Source of the DNA: Rotaria macrura
Lineage: Eukaryota; Rotifera; Eurotatoria; Philodinida; Philodinidae
DNA length: 64,000 nucleotides
Reading direction: 5' to 3'
Assembly (NCBI GenBank): GCA_900239685.1
Contig: OENT01000086.1
Coordinates: 169,440 to 233,439 of the forward strand
The notes below the pieces were generated by a model, which saw only the letters and a program-made list of their open reading frames with translations, was not told the DNA's origin and made no database searches. The position numbers and the translations under genes were made by a program. How positions within the stretch are numbered: the first letter of the stretch is position 1; every line of letters begins with the position of its first letter. Positions 23,067 through 35,353 of this stretch are shown here, piece by piece.

Positions 23067-24783
23067 TATTGATGACGGTTCATTCATTTATGAAAACTAT
23101 TGTTGTATTTTTGCATAATGAACGAAAGAAAATGTTTTTATGCGCATGTAAAGCGGTGTGACGACAAAAGAAAAAATTTCAAAGAGAACAATGTTTTTTA
23201 GTGTTGAGTTTAAGTAAAAGAAAGAACTATGCCGAGTTCAAGTACAATGACAAACGTTGATTCCATGGTAACTTCTATTAACTCTCTCTAAACTGTTCAG
23301 AAACAAATTCATAAAAGCTGTCATAGCTGCAATAATATTCTTTTCTCCTGAAACATCGATTTTCATTCAATAATCAAGTTTATCTCTCATTCAGCAGTGA
23401 GTCCAGAAAAGTACATTGAACTTCATGCTGAGTGAGCTTCCCCACACACATGTATATATCCTAGGCGACAAAAAACAGGAAGGAAAAAAACTTATTTTTC
23501 CGTGCTACTCGCAAAGCATAAATATAATTACTTATGTTATGAAAGATGGGATATTTTTTCTAATTTTTTTTTCTATATATGAAAACATTTTGTAAAATTT
23601 TACATTGTTTACTGTTATCATCACGTGTTTCCATATAGCATGTGTAAAATAATGGTTACGCTGAGTAATGTAATATGTAGGGGATCTGTATTGAAGATTG
23701 ATCTTATTGTAAACCTTTCTACAGTTTACTTCTTTTCTCGAAGAACTCGCATAAATTTTCGCAATGAATAGATTACATATATATATAATTATATTCCAAT
23801 TTGGTAATTTAATTTCCTATGAGTTTTAGCTGTCGGAACTTGAAATAACCAAGAATGATTGAGTAGAGTATGTCAATAAACTATTGGATGTTGTTAGAAA
23901 GCTGCACGCACTGGCTGCACATTACTAGCGATAGAAAAAGATGTATCAGTATAAAGAATGTTTTGTTCAATTAGGATCTTTCTATGATCTCTCATAACGT
24001 TAATTAAAACTAATAGTGCAATGCGTGATTGAACAGATGCTTACTGTCGGCTATCAAGTGAAAACGATAACCTTTAGTTTGCATCCTAATAGTATATCTT
24101 GTGTTTATACCCAAACATTTTGTCTGATTGTCATTGTGAAGACAATTGCCTTTTTAATTACCTCCAATTTTATTCCGAAGTCGTCAACTTCAAATAAAAT
24201 GTTCACTAATACTTTTGAGACTCCAAACATGTTCATCAGAATCCCATCAGATACAAAGACAAACAGTATATCATTAATAAGATTTGCACTAAAATAATTA
24301 ATTTTCTCATAGAAATATAGATACGATGATGTAAATCGAAACAACGTACTCGCATACTATGTAGATTTCGATACTTAATATGTAGACGAGTTTCGTTACA
24401 TTCTAGACGATACAAAGTCAGCGTTCTATGTTTTTTCTTTTACATCAAATGATCATATTCTGTTTGATAAATGATATGTCGATTCTCTGTGACATCCTTT
24501 GTTTAATATCGTTCTTTTATTGGTATTAGAATTGCTTGTCTTTAATGAATTCATGAAAAGTTGTATCGACTCCCAGAACGAGTGCAATCATATTTTCTTC
24601 TTTATTAATATGAGTAACAAATATGAATTACAGGAAAAAAAAACGTTTATCTAACCATCATCGGGACAGCAACAGCCATAAGTAGTACTTCCCACATATA
24701 CGAACCTGCAAGAAACATAATATATTGTGCTAGCATAATTACAAATGTACTCAAATAATCAATTTTAAGAATCTTATGTGTGT

Positions 24784-24798
24784 GGGGGGGGGGGGGGG
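24784..24798. repeat. poly-G run
   Basis: Fifteen consecutive G preceded by a short TG run. This is a length-unstable homopolymer in an otherwise AT-rich region. Confidence 0.9.
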
Positions 24799-26399
24799 TG
24801 ATGGCTTATCTACTGATATGATAGGATCGGGTTAGTCGATGATATATATTCTAAGGTCAAATATCATGGAAAAAATTTATATGTTATAGTAAGTGGATGA
24901 GATAACTTATTCTCTCATGAAAATGTTTCGTCGACGGACACAAAAAGTACTCTATAATACTTGGCTATGCTTATCATTGATTTCAAAGAACGATGTGAGC
25001 ACTGACTTTAATTTAAAAAAATAGTGGACATCTTATTAGCTCGTCATTTATTCTTGAACAATTAAAACACAATACTTAAATAAATTAAACCAAGTTGATT
25101 TTACTGGCATTAGTACGATTACTCAGTGGGAAAATGATTTATATTTCAAGTTCGTTGCATTTTATTTTAACTTAATGGAATATTTAAAAGATTGAATACC
25201 AGATTACAGAAAAATCAAGAGCTTAGCCTTATCATATTAACTTAAATACGAGATATTACACCTGTCTAAAATTGAGCAAAACACTGTTCTATACATGGTT
25301 TCTTCTATGCATGTTATTTACTTTCCATCGAACTGTTGCTGTGTATTAACAAGTACCACCTGCGTATGGATATTTTCCTCAGTTCGGATCCAAATCGCTC
25401 ATTTGAATATTTTTATTTCCTTACATGATCTTGATTTCTTGTTATGCATCTGTCTATTGGTTCATGACGTTTAAACTTTCGTAATATCTTACTATGAATT
25501 GATTCGTCTGAATCTTTAGGTTGACAAAGGATGTGTGTGTAGGCGGTAGAATAAAAAGGATAATGATGAATTGAACAAACTTTGTTCTTGAATACGAAGC
25601 CAGATTTCATATTTCGTACATCATTCTAAATAACTATTGTGCGCGATCTCTTTCTACACATTTAAATTCCTGAATATACTAGATCACAAATAAAATCAAG
25701 AAATGATTTAATCATGAAGAAAATATATTTTAACTAGATCGTTACAGTTTCCTGATGTACTTTATTGATTTAGTTCTTCGATTTTAATTCATTCTCGTTT
25801 AGGTTTGTTGTTTTCTGTACATCATTTGTGAAGAACTATAGGATCAAATTTTTAACATTTGACGAAAAAAAACAAAAAGGAAGAAAGATTAGAGTATGTG
25901 ATATAGTAGTAAAGAAGAGTCCAGGGAATCTTCTGAGTTCAAGACACAAAAAAAGCGGTAGTCTGTTACTATAGTATCTCACAACAGCTGCTCAGTGTTC
26001 TAAGGTCCTTTATTAACGTTTTGCATCTAGCTTTAAAATACGTTTGGACGTTCGATTGAGGAATTTATTTAAAAAGTACTGTTCGTAAAATTTCATCGAG
26101 GCTGAATATGTACTGTAGAAGGCATCAGGTAAATCATAGGTACTGAAATAATGCCAGACAGGACACTATACTCAGTTCTTATGACATACGGATAGCACTG
26201 CACCCTTTCTAGTATGTTATTGAAATTCGCCTCACTATATGCATACTTCGAACTTAGAATATATTCACTAAGTTATGGACAGACAGTCAATCAATAAGGT
26301 GAAATGTGTAGATGACAGAGTTGTTCTGTGTATGAATAGTACATGTCATTAACTAGAATGCTACAAGCAAAGAATCGAATGTAGATGAATCAGATATTA

Positions 26400-27464
26400 T
26401 TATTTGCTGACATATAGAAATTTTTTTAGTATAGGATTATTCTTACCAGTAGATAATTTATTCGCTGGTACCGTAGACGAAAGTGTGGGCAAAAAGGTTC
26501 CTGTAGATGATAGCTGCAATGTCGAGTTAGACATACTTGTCATAGCCGTAGTTTGGTACGTTGAAGAAGATAATGGTACCGTTGTTGTTTGAGTTGTTTC
26601 ATTTTGGGAAAAGTCAAATATTGCTCGATTGTATTCATCAATAATGAGTTTACTTTTATTCCTTGTCTCTGCGCCATTGCATAAATCAACATTGCACAAT
26701 AAAGTCATTCGATTGTCGTTGACTTGTTCCATAACCAAGTTTTCCGGTTCGAACTTGAAAAAGAAAGCAGTTAAACTCGTCAGTTCAGTTGTTGATAAAA
26801 CGCTTGATTCTGACGGATATCTACAATCATGATAGGACCAAGATGCCGCCTCTTCGGTCATACTTTCACAGTAGCCACCATAGCATGGTATTTCATCATT
26901 TGTTGTATTGATACAATTTATTGTTCGATTTTGAAGCGAGCTATCCAAATAGATCGGCAGAAGTCTATATAGAATAGATTCATTGTCAATCAATCGCTGC
27001 AAAACTTGTGACACATAGTGATCTGTGCAATAGTCTTGCGTCAGACAAATAAAGATGGCGTTAGTTTTGAAATTTTTTCTATAGAAAAACAAATTCAGTG
27101 CTTCCTCTATTGAAAAGTTATAATCAACGAAATACATCTTGTCACTGTTTTCCATATGACCTGTATATTTCAAAGTAAAATTTTGACGAGTATAATCAAC
27201 ATCGATTTCTATCTCGCAACTGTAAAACGAAGATACGACACCACAATTCGACGATAATGTAGATGACTGTTCAAATGGAATAGATGTTCTAACGCATTGA
27301 TGTCGACACAAACGAGTAGTATTAGCATGAATAATGTGTTCTGTAGTTGCAAAATTTTGTTCTCGTAAGGAAATGCATAAAATGACAATAATATATTTCG
27401 GCCACATCTCTATAATAAATTTAACAACCCAAGTGTGATTTATTGCATCGGAAACCGACGACAA
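26400..27464 (-). CDS. unrecognised secreted Cys-rich protein with Ser/Thr-rich tail
   Basis: I do not recognise the family. The open frame has 354 codons. A hydrophobic signal-like segment starts at an internal Met (residue ~20, WPKYIIVILCISL), which may be the true start because a possible splice acceptor lies just before it. An extracellular-type region follows, with about a dozen Cys (for example CRHQC, CYGGYC, CNVDLCN) and several N-glycosylation sites, then a Ser/Thr-rich mucin-like stretch from ~290. A strong donor (CTG|GTAAGA, exon end 26447) lies near the C-terminus, so the last 16 codons may be intron and a membrane or anchor exon could follow downstream on the minus strand. I could not find that exon. 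Confidence 0.6.
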   Translation of the reverse strand: MSSVSDAINHTWVVKFIIEMWPKYIIVILCISLREQNFATTEHIIHANTTRLCRHQCVRTSIPFEQSSTLSSNCGVVSSFYSCEIEIDVDYTRQNFTLKYTGHMENSDKMYFVDYNFSIEEALNLFFYRKNFKTNAIFICLTQDYCTDHYVSQVLQRLIDNESILYRLLPIYLDSSLQNRTINCINTTNDEIPCYGGYCESMTEEAASWSYHDCRYPSESSVLSTTELTSLTAFFFKFEPENLVMEQVNDNRMTLLCNVDLCNGAETRNKSKLIIDEYNRAIFDFSQNETTQTTTVPLSSSTYQTTAMTSMSNSTLQLSSTGTFLPTLSSTVPANKLSTGKNNPILKKFLYVSK

Positions 27465-28487
27465 CGAGTCACTTTATTTTTGCAACAAGCAACAAGAACA
27501 CTTTCTTTCGATCATGCATCAGATTCTTATCTTATTCAAATATTGACGATCACTGATAGTATCAAGTTCAAAGTATAAGTCATGGATTGAGAGACTTTTC
27601 TAAGACACCGTTATCACGAAGACAATAATTTACTGTTATTTTCTTGTTTAAAACCCAATTATATTTTACTTCCTCCATTTCTATACAATTATTTCTGTGA
27701 ATCTCAATGCGTCCTCTCAGATTGGTGAAGATAACTATGAAGCTTGGCGATGGAAAACTTTGAATAGATATTATCAATTTGAATATTTGGTCACGGACGA
27801 TCAAAATTTTAAATAATTGAAAGTGTAAAATATTGCAATACCTGTAGTATACAAAAAGAAGCATGTAGATAGTACGTCTATCTGCATTATTTATGTTTAG
27901 TTTTGAGAAAATACACCATCTGGAGAAGTGAATGTTAAATATCACAAACACACACATAACCTACGTAAAAAAAGAGTAATACGTTGAGCTTTTTATTCAC
28001 GTTCCTAATTATTTTTGTACTGTAATCACATAGAATCAATAGCAGTGAAGCTCAAATGCACTCATCAAGTTCTTGTCCTATAGAATCATGCATAAACTCG
28101 GCCTTGGTACTTGTACAGATGCATCTAGATTCGAAACATTCATTTAAATAATAATGCGTGTTGTATAGCAAATAGCCAGTTTTTGTATTTCTTTTTTCTC
28201 ATGATACAGAAAGCTTATTTTTAAAAAGAAAACCAGTCATAAGTGGTCGTGCGAAAAGCTCTGCAATGTATAGAGTTAACATTGTTATTTTCATTCATTT
28301 ACGTTTTACTTTTAAGGACAAATAATTTTCTATACGACTGTTATTCTCCTCAGTATCGAGTATTGAATGTAAAAAACATTGTCCATTTAGAAAACACAGA
28401 ACATATGATAATATATAAACTAAGATTTTTTAATGCCTAGAGTTTTTTACGTTATACCTCATGGTATATTTATCTTTTAAAATAAGC
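27465..28487. other. intergenic, no supportable gene
   Basis: Upstream of the Cys-rich gene. A 125-codon open frame on the minus strand (27580–27957) lacks a recognisable domain and is not called. Confidence 0.35.
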
Positions 28488-28495
28488 GTATTAGA

Positions 28496-29691
28496 TAGAG
28501 TCCTGCGGGACAGTCTCAAATCCCGTTTATCCCGTCCCGAGGGACAAACAGGACTGTCCCGATCATTTTTCGGGACGGGACAAACGGGATTTGGGACAAA
28601 TCGATAAAAACAATGTCCCGAATTTTAAAATCCCTATATCTAAACCTGTTAGGTATTTGGCACTTTTTTTGTAAAATCGATATTTTAGGAGAAAAAAATC
28701 TGGAAGTCGTATTGATGTATAATCTACACACTCAATAGAGCTTGAAAATACACTCTTTTCATTTTTCATTTTTCTGACGAAAATTTCAAATTTTGAGGAA
28801 GAGGGGAGGGCGCTGAATTAAGAATAAATTATTAATTATAAGTATATCTAAACGTATGTGTTTTTCTGGTCTATCTGAATTGAGCGACATTAATTGGTGG
28901 ATACCATAATTGATCGATACAAAAATTAGTCCATATAAAAGTTACTCGATACGAAAATTATTCGAAACGAAAATTAATTAACGTTAATTGTGCGATACAA
29001 AAAACTTATCGATGCGAAAATTAATTGACGTGAAAAATACTCGAGTTTAATTAAAAGAGAATAATCTTCTAAAACTTGCAGTTGATAGCTACTATTATAT
29101 TACAGACATAGAAAAGCACATATTCATCTGATATATGGGGTGTTGTTATATACATAGATTACTTTAAATGAACTTTTAAATTTTGAATAAAATCTATCGC
29201 AATAAGCTCGGTTTTACTAATCCAATAATGATAAGATCAAAATATTCTTGATAATTTAAATTAAGAGCTAATATGCTATGTAAACAGGAGTGTATTTTTT
29301 TCTCAAATATTTACATTTTTACATTTATTTGAGCACAACAAGCGGTGTGGGTGTAGATCTTCGATCTACCCAAACTTCAGTCACACACATATGGACACAG
29401 CCTGATTATTAATTAAAATTTCTACTTGAGAGTACCAGTTTCTATTATTATTAAAAAAAACTTCACTTTAATCTTACATTTCTTGATCTCTTTTCATATC
29501 GGTCAAGTTCTTATTACTCTATTTTCCTATTGATTGTGTAGAAAAGGTGTCTTGTTTTCGTCGGAGGAACTATACGACATTTAAACACTTTTGGTCAACG
29601 GGACAAACGGGATTTTACGGGACAACTCGAGAAACATCGGGACGGGACTAACTGGAACGGGACAATCGAAAGTTTGTCCCGCAGGACTCTA
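28496..29691. mobile_element. 1.2-kb non-autonomous hAT-type element with 8-bp TSD
   Basis: Perfect terminal inverted repeat TAGAGTCCTGCGGGACA at both ends, flanked by a perfect 8-bp duplication GTATTAGA (28488–28495 and 29692–29699). The 8-bp TSD and a YARNG-type terminus point to the hAT superfamily. Subterminal regions repeat CGGGACAAACGGGATTT-like words, the usual binding-site clusters of hAT ends. No transposase frame is present. An AT-rich block with recurring CGATACGAAAATTA-like words (28900–29045) lies inside. Confidence 0.9.
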
Positions 29692-29699
29692 GTATTAGA

Positions 29700-31765
29700 G
29701 GGACAAAAACTGGAGCTTCATTAAGGCACATACGCTACTTATTCAGAAAAATTATTGATTGATCATTTGATTATGAGAGTCAATGTAGGTTTTCTTCGTT
29801 ACTGCACTTCATTTTAGAGAAAAACATTTGTAGAGATTGACAGAACTCATTACGGTACAGGACTGCTCTGTTTTCCACGCACCAGTTTCTGGAAGCATTC
29901 CGGAGTTTTATTTTCATCTTATGTTGAATATATACGACGCATAAAATTTTTAGGAAAATTTATCTTATTTTCATTCTTGGAAATAATAAGTCAGAGTGAT
30001 CTAGTTCCTATCGTCTCAATCAGATAGATTTCATTGTCATTTCGTTTTTAAGCTAGACAACTGATCTGGAATAGACGTCTATTGATACTCAAGAAATGAA
30101 TTGTCATATGAGACTGTCAAATAATACACAAATGACTTCATTTCATGAAAAAATGAGAATAAACATAGTAATTATTTTCATCCATCGTGTTTCCATACTG
30201 AAGAATGGGTATTGGGGATTTGACGATGGATCTTTCAACATCATCCAGAGAGACTCTAAACGGGCGAAATATATTTCTAATTGGACTGGTAGGTACTTGC
30301 CACGTAGATATTTTATCGAAAAAGCGTGTAAACGCATAAAACGACGGCATAAAGTGATTGTGGTTTCCATAATCAAGAAACTGACTCATAGACAATCAAA
30401 GTTCTCATGTAGGAAAAAAACCATCTCTATTCAATTTCTTTTGTAGGCGTTAAAACGCTTGTTTGACAACTTTTGTCTTCTTAGAATACCCGTGGTCTTT
30501 TTAACCAGGCATGGTTTCAACGTTGATGCATCTTTTGTAGAAATATATGTAACGATTTTAACGTGTACTCATTAAATCAGAGTTAATCGGTAATTACAGC
30601 ACGTCACCAATTATTTGAATTGGGCTCTATGTACCATTAAATACAGTAATATCGATAATTTAACAGATTTTTGATTGGTTATTGTATTGAGTTGTGACTT
30701 TTTGATGAAAATGACATTTATAGGTATTTGGTTTGTGGTCACGAGATTAACTGTTCTTGCAAGGTTCCATTCAAATTTGTTAAGAGTTTCAGCACAGTAA
30801 TGAATGACCTTTGTTATTTATCTATCCGATATTTCTATACCATGAAATGACTTTTCCAAATAGTTATTCATAAGTATAATCCTATTTTTATTCAAGCCGA
30901 CATACTTTAAAATACATGTTTTGGCAAAATTAGTTAATCAGAGACAATTGGAATATGATACTCGAGCGTACACGCACATGAATTCAATAAAAGTCGACGT
31001 CGAAACGAACAAATATTCCATCAAAGTTCACACACGGCTGGTGTTCAAATATTGCCCTTTTGATGAAAATTTGTAATTCTTCTTACAATATATTACTTAT
31101 TTCAACATATGCCCTATTTGATAGGTTTATGAATACTTCGTAATATCAGAATTCGAATAATACTTGTGAAAAAAACGTTATTAACGACAGCGAAATAGAA
31201 ATGACAAAGGTCGAAGCTCTCTTTCATATTTGATATATTTCACTAGGCCCTTTGTAATGAAGAAACTCGTTACAGTGACAAAATCTACGGAAATATGAAA
31301 ATTAAAAACACTCGTAAAATAGAGAAAGGTCACACAACTGAAAGAATTCCAACAGCTTTCATAATATCTCAAGTTCGCAAAATAGCCGTACAGTGTGAAT
31401 TTAATTAGCATCCACATTTAAACACGCCTTATCATTCATGACGATTAGGAGCCATGCACGTTTCACGAACATTTCAAATTCTGAGACTTTAGTTGAATGA
31501 CTCAGATAAGTTACGATCAACTTTATCATTTTTCCACGAAATCTTTACGAGAAACGCAGTAGTTTCATTTTCAACATTTTTAAGTATCGAAAAGTATTAA
31601 CTAGTGGGCTACTACCGCTGATGATTCAAGTATACTATACGACAAAACTTGAAAAAATATATTCTTATCTCAACGATATTTAGATATCAATAGACAAATA
31701 AAATATTGACTTAGTACAAAAATATGTTGGGAAGAATTAACATTGACGTGCTTTGCTTTTGTTGG
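29700..31765. other. intergenic, no gene seen
   Basis: The open frames around 30100–30450 overlap on both strands and show no domain. Nothing else supportable before the promoter of the vWA gene. Confidence 0.4.
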
Positions 31766-31773
31766 TATAAAAG
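31766..31773 (+). promoter_or_regulatory. TATA box of the vWA-domain gene
   Basis: TATAAAAG centred about 37 bp before the ATG at 31806. With a normal 25–30 bp spacing, transcription would start near 31797, leaving a leader of about ten bases. Confidence 0.55.
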
Positions 31774-31805
31774 GCTAACACTGATCCATTGCGGTGTTTT
31801 CAATA

Positions 31806-32840
31806 ATGCACCGTTTCCTTTTATTCATTATAACACTGCTACCAGCATTGTGTGCTGGCTATGCTTTACAAGGTTCCCAAGAACGAGCTGAAAACGATTG
31901 CAAAAGTCTTATCGACTTATCCATCGTTCTGGATTCTTCAGGTAGCATTGGTGCAGATGATTTCGAACGGGCAAAGTCTGCCCTAGTAGATTTAGTTTCA
32001 ATGTTACAAATAGCTCCAAAAAAAGTTCAAGTATGGATATTCAATTATGGACAAACCGTTGATATGCCCATTGCTTTCCATAATATGCCGCTGACAGATT
32101 TTACAAAAGATAATTTAATCCGACAAATTAAAAATATCAAGTATATGAATGGTGCTTGCACAGCTACAGGAGACGCACTCAAAGAAGCACGACAAACTTG
32201 TGACAGACGATGTCGACCAATACGTGAGGGTGTGTCACGAGTAGCTCTCGTTCTCACTGATGGCAACAGCAATTGTGGTGCATCAGTTGCTGCTGAATCT
32301 ACTAATTTGCTGCATATTACTAAGGCTACCGTGTTTGCCGTAGGTATTGGTAGTGCGATCAACAATGCTGAACTTCAAACTATTGCCAATGATAAAAAAT
32401 ATGTTCTACATGTGAGTAACTATCTCAATCTCAGTGCTGCCATAAATTCGATCACGGTGCAAGCATGTGGTATACCAGCTTTCGTTGTACCGAATGTGAA
32501 AGTCGAAAGTGAAGTACCCGCTAATACTTATCGATATTATCAATTGGACACAACGGAAGAATTTCGAAGCAAAAGAAATGCCGAAGGTGGATTCGTTGAA
32601 ATCGTGGCTAATATTCATCTGGGTAGAATCGACGTGTACACATCGACGACTGATACCAATCCAGGAGCAAGATCGGGACAACCCGTTCGATTTCAAATTA
32701 GAGGAGACCAACTTTATTACATCGAATACATTGAACAAGATGCAGAAAGACTTTATTTTAGTTTTTATGGTATGGAAGAATCAAACGAATACGAATTTAC
32801 GGTGAATTGGCTAGATTTGGAAGGTGGCTTGATTGGATAA
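31806..32840 (+). CDS. secreted von Willebrand factor A-domain protein
   Basis: Single-exon ORF of 344 aa from the ATG at 31806; the open frame begins at a GTG four codons earlier, but the ATG directly precedes the signal peptide (HRFLLFIITLLPALCAG). The vWA domain spans about residues 35–220 and has a complete MIDAS metal site: DSSGS, then the Thr in ACTATGDAL, then the Asp in VLTDGNSN. It should therefore bind a divalent cation and a protein ligand outside the cell. About 110 residues follow with a beta-rich character similar to prepeptidase C-terminal or jelly-roll modules (GRIDVYTSTTDTNPG, FYGMEESNEYEFTV). No transmembrane segment or anchor is seen after the signal peptide. A TATA box lies just upstream. 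Confidence 0.88.
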   Translation: MHRFLLFIITLLPALCAGYALQGSQERAENDCKSLIDLSIVLDSSGSIGADDFERAKSALVDLVSMLQIAPKKVQVWIFNYGQTVDMPIAFHNMPLTDFTKDNLIRQIKNIKYMNGACTATGDALKEARQTCDRRCRPIREGVSRVALVLTDGNSNCGASVAAESTNLLHITKATVFAVGIGSAINNAELQTIANDKKYVLHVSNYLNLSAAINSITVQACGIPAFVVPNVKVESEVPANTYRYYQLDTTEEFRSKRNAEGGFVEIVANIHLGRIDVYTSTTDTNPGARSGQPVRFQIRGDQLYYIEYIEQDAERLYFSFYGMEESNEYEFTVNWLDLEGGLIG

Positions 32841-34865
32841 AATTTTCAGTTGACTCGATTTCTTAATTTTTCAATGTGTTAAATTTCTCTCAGTTTAGAG
32901 AAAAAATAAATGAAAAAGAAATTGATGGCTTTAGATATATGATAAAGAATTTACGAGCCTATTTTTATTCTACAGAATCTTTGATGAAAATTTTCACTGT
33001 GCAGCTTTCAATTGTCCTCATAGGCAAGGATATGATTTTTAATATTATGCTTCAGTTGAAATAATGAGGTGTCATGTTTTTTAAACGTAAAAGTACAATC
33101 AGTTTTTATATGGCTACATTAATTCTTTGATGTTACTATTTCGACTATTGGGGAACTAAATTTCTCTTATCGAAAACAGAACCTTTTGTTTTCAGCTCAG
33201 GAAGCGTTTTGCAGATAGATCGATTTCGATAATATTTCCCATTCATTTAATTTCATAATTCAAGCAGTTATATGAACAATTTATACGAGAGAAAATTTAG
33301 AAAAATTCAAGCATTAGAAATGACTGAAAGGCAAGAAAGGATGTATTAATTACGAATACAATGAAACTCTTCGTAGTAGAAAAGAAAAATGGAAGGTACA
33401 ATTAGATTATAGAAACTTTTGCGCCAAAGCCGATATCTACAGAAGTTCATTTTTTCTTGTAATATATAGGATTTCTGCATCAATTTAGTTGTGCATTTTA
33501 TTCGGATGCGATTGATCGATGATAAGTTATAGATACTTGAGAATTCAATGATAGAAAAAAAACAGTGAAAATAAGAGCCACACGCAAAGAACATTTCTTC
33601 AAGTACAACACGAGTCGAAATAGTTGCACATAATAGCAGCAAATATTACATGATGAAGAAAAAAAAGCGCCGTTGTTTCTTTATGGAAGCATTTCATATA
33701 TGCTTCATTCTTATTTATAAAAAAGTACAAGAGCCTGTCTTTAATAAAAAATTTCAATTACATTCGACTTATTTTACAATCCTAAAATTAAAAACAATTT
33801 TCATTCTATTCTAATTCAAGTGCAACGCCTGCGATGGTTTTGTCTACTGTGTATGATTCGTCATCGAGTAGCATTGAACGAAAATTGAATGTTTACACAT
33901 AAAAGTTCATTTAGTGATTAGACAATCATGAGTTTCAATATCGATCAAGAACTAAATCTATTCAATTATGGAGCAAGTGGCACGAACAATATTTCAATTG
34001 TACTATAATACTCTAAATGATTCCAGTTCTTCGAGGAAAAAAAGACATCACACAAATGAAACTTTGACAATTTCACGATACTTGTTTCATGCACAACTCA
34101 TCTATTGAGTTTGTGATTAAATTCGAGTTTCAATACGAATATTCTAAAATTTAGCTCTCGTCGGAATCTCGCGTAACTTTGTAGTAAAACTGTGAGTCAA
34201 ATCTGTCACTTGCTTATGCATCGTTCTTGCATTGACATCGAACATCATCGGCAACGATCGTATATTTGTAGAAGGGATTAAAGGCAGCATCGATACTCGC
34301 ATGTTCGATCATCAGTTCTTTCATGAATATTAAATAATTGATCGATAATACGTCATGATAGATTGCAAAAATTGACTTTTTTTCAAATATTTATTTATGT
34401 AGAAATTATCAAGAACACTTGGATATCATCGATGATTAATGGTAGACAGAACATAACCTACTATTTTTGGATGTTTGAAAAATGAATTTACTGAGATAAA
34501 ATAGAAGATCATGTGAATTTCCTATAAATAAAAAAATATTTACGAAAATTACAATTGTTATCCAATGACTGCAAACCAAATAGTCAGGTTGTCATACGAG
34601 TTTTTCGTTGATTCTATTATAAATGTCGTGCTCTTTCTTTAATAAGAAATCTCATGATTTTAAAGTTTTATTGAAATTCATTTTATTTATCTCATGATAA
34701 TCATGAAAAATAAGCATAGTCAATTCGATGATGCAGCACTTTCATATGCACAACGGATGAAAACAAAACGAAGAACAAGAATAAAGAGTTATCACACGTA
34801 TGATCATAAGAATTTCATTGATGATGATGAGTTTGTTCGAGCATGTTTATAGAATCTATTAATCT
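32841..34865. other. intergenic, no gene seen
   Basis: Convergent gap between the vWA gene (+) and PLAC8-like copy B (-). AT-rich without supportable coding sequence. Confidence 0.45.
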
Positions 34866-35353
34866 CTATCGAGGTTGAACTGACACCGGCGCAGTATTTC
34901 CCGCGTTATTCGCTTCTGACACACCTATTTATGAAAGGATGCAAGATGAATTATTTTAGTTCAGTGATGAAAATCAGTCTTACGTTTCAGAAAACGAGCT
35001 TCTTGACAGACGGCACACGGGCCACAACAGAATGCTGTTGGACAATCTCCACAGCTTGGATCTGCTTTTAAATGATACTTATATCGAAGATCGCCTCTTT
35101 TCATAGTGTGCAAAATCCAATTAAGAGCTGGCGTAAGAAGACAGCAAGCACAAGAACAAAGAAAGCAATTGCTGCCATCGATCTGCTCGGCATTTCGTCC
35201 AAACAAACAGGGTCCACAAAAAGTGCCACAAAGACAAATTTTACAATCGTCAAAACATCCACACAATGATTCTATCAAGTAAAAAGATTGATAGATAATA
35301 TAACTCATACGATAGCTGCAAAAATTACCGTTCTATTCAGCATTGCCACTCAT
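34866..35353 (-). pseudogene. PLAC8/cornifelin-like protein (copy B) with nonsense codon in exon 1
   Basis: Paralogue of the gene at 22454 with the same three-exon layout: exon 1 35329–35353, exon 2 34984–35271, exon 3 34866–34924, with GT–AG introns at the same positions and phases. Exon 2 encodes an intact PLAC8 domain (CLCGTFCGPCLFG ... CGDCPTAFCCGPCAVCQEAR). Codon 7 of exon 1 is TAG where copy A has TGG (Trp), so the canonical transcript would stop after six residues. An ATG inside intron 1, in frame with exon 2, gives an alternative 5' end (MSYIIYQSFYLIESL...), so expression from an unspliced or alternative first exon is possible. I call it a pseudogene provisionally. A base error in the assembly would also explain the stop. 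Confidence 0.6.

Larger units (their letters stand above)
22953..26399. other. intergenic, no gene seen
   Basis: About 3.4 kb without a supportable gene. It contains the AATAAA at 23061 that probably serves the PLAC8-like gene, and a 15-base poly-G run at 24784. Confidence 0.4.

Noticed and set aside
27580-27957. 125-codon open frame on the minus strand upstream of the Cys-rich gene
   Set aside because: No recognisable domain or splice link to the neighbouring gene; composition is typical of chance AT-rich frames.
30096-30446. 116-codon plus-strand frame
   Set aside because: Two minus-strand frames overlap it almost completely and none resembles a protein family.
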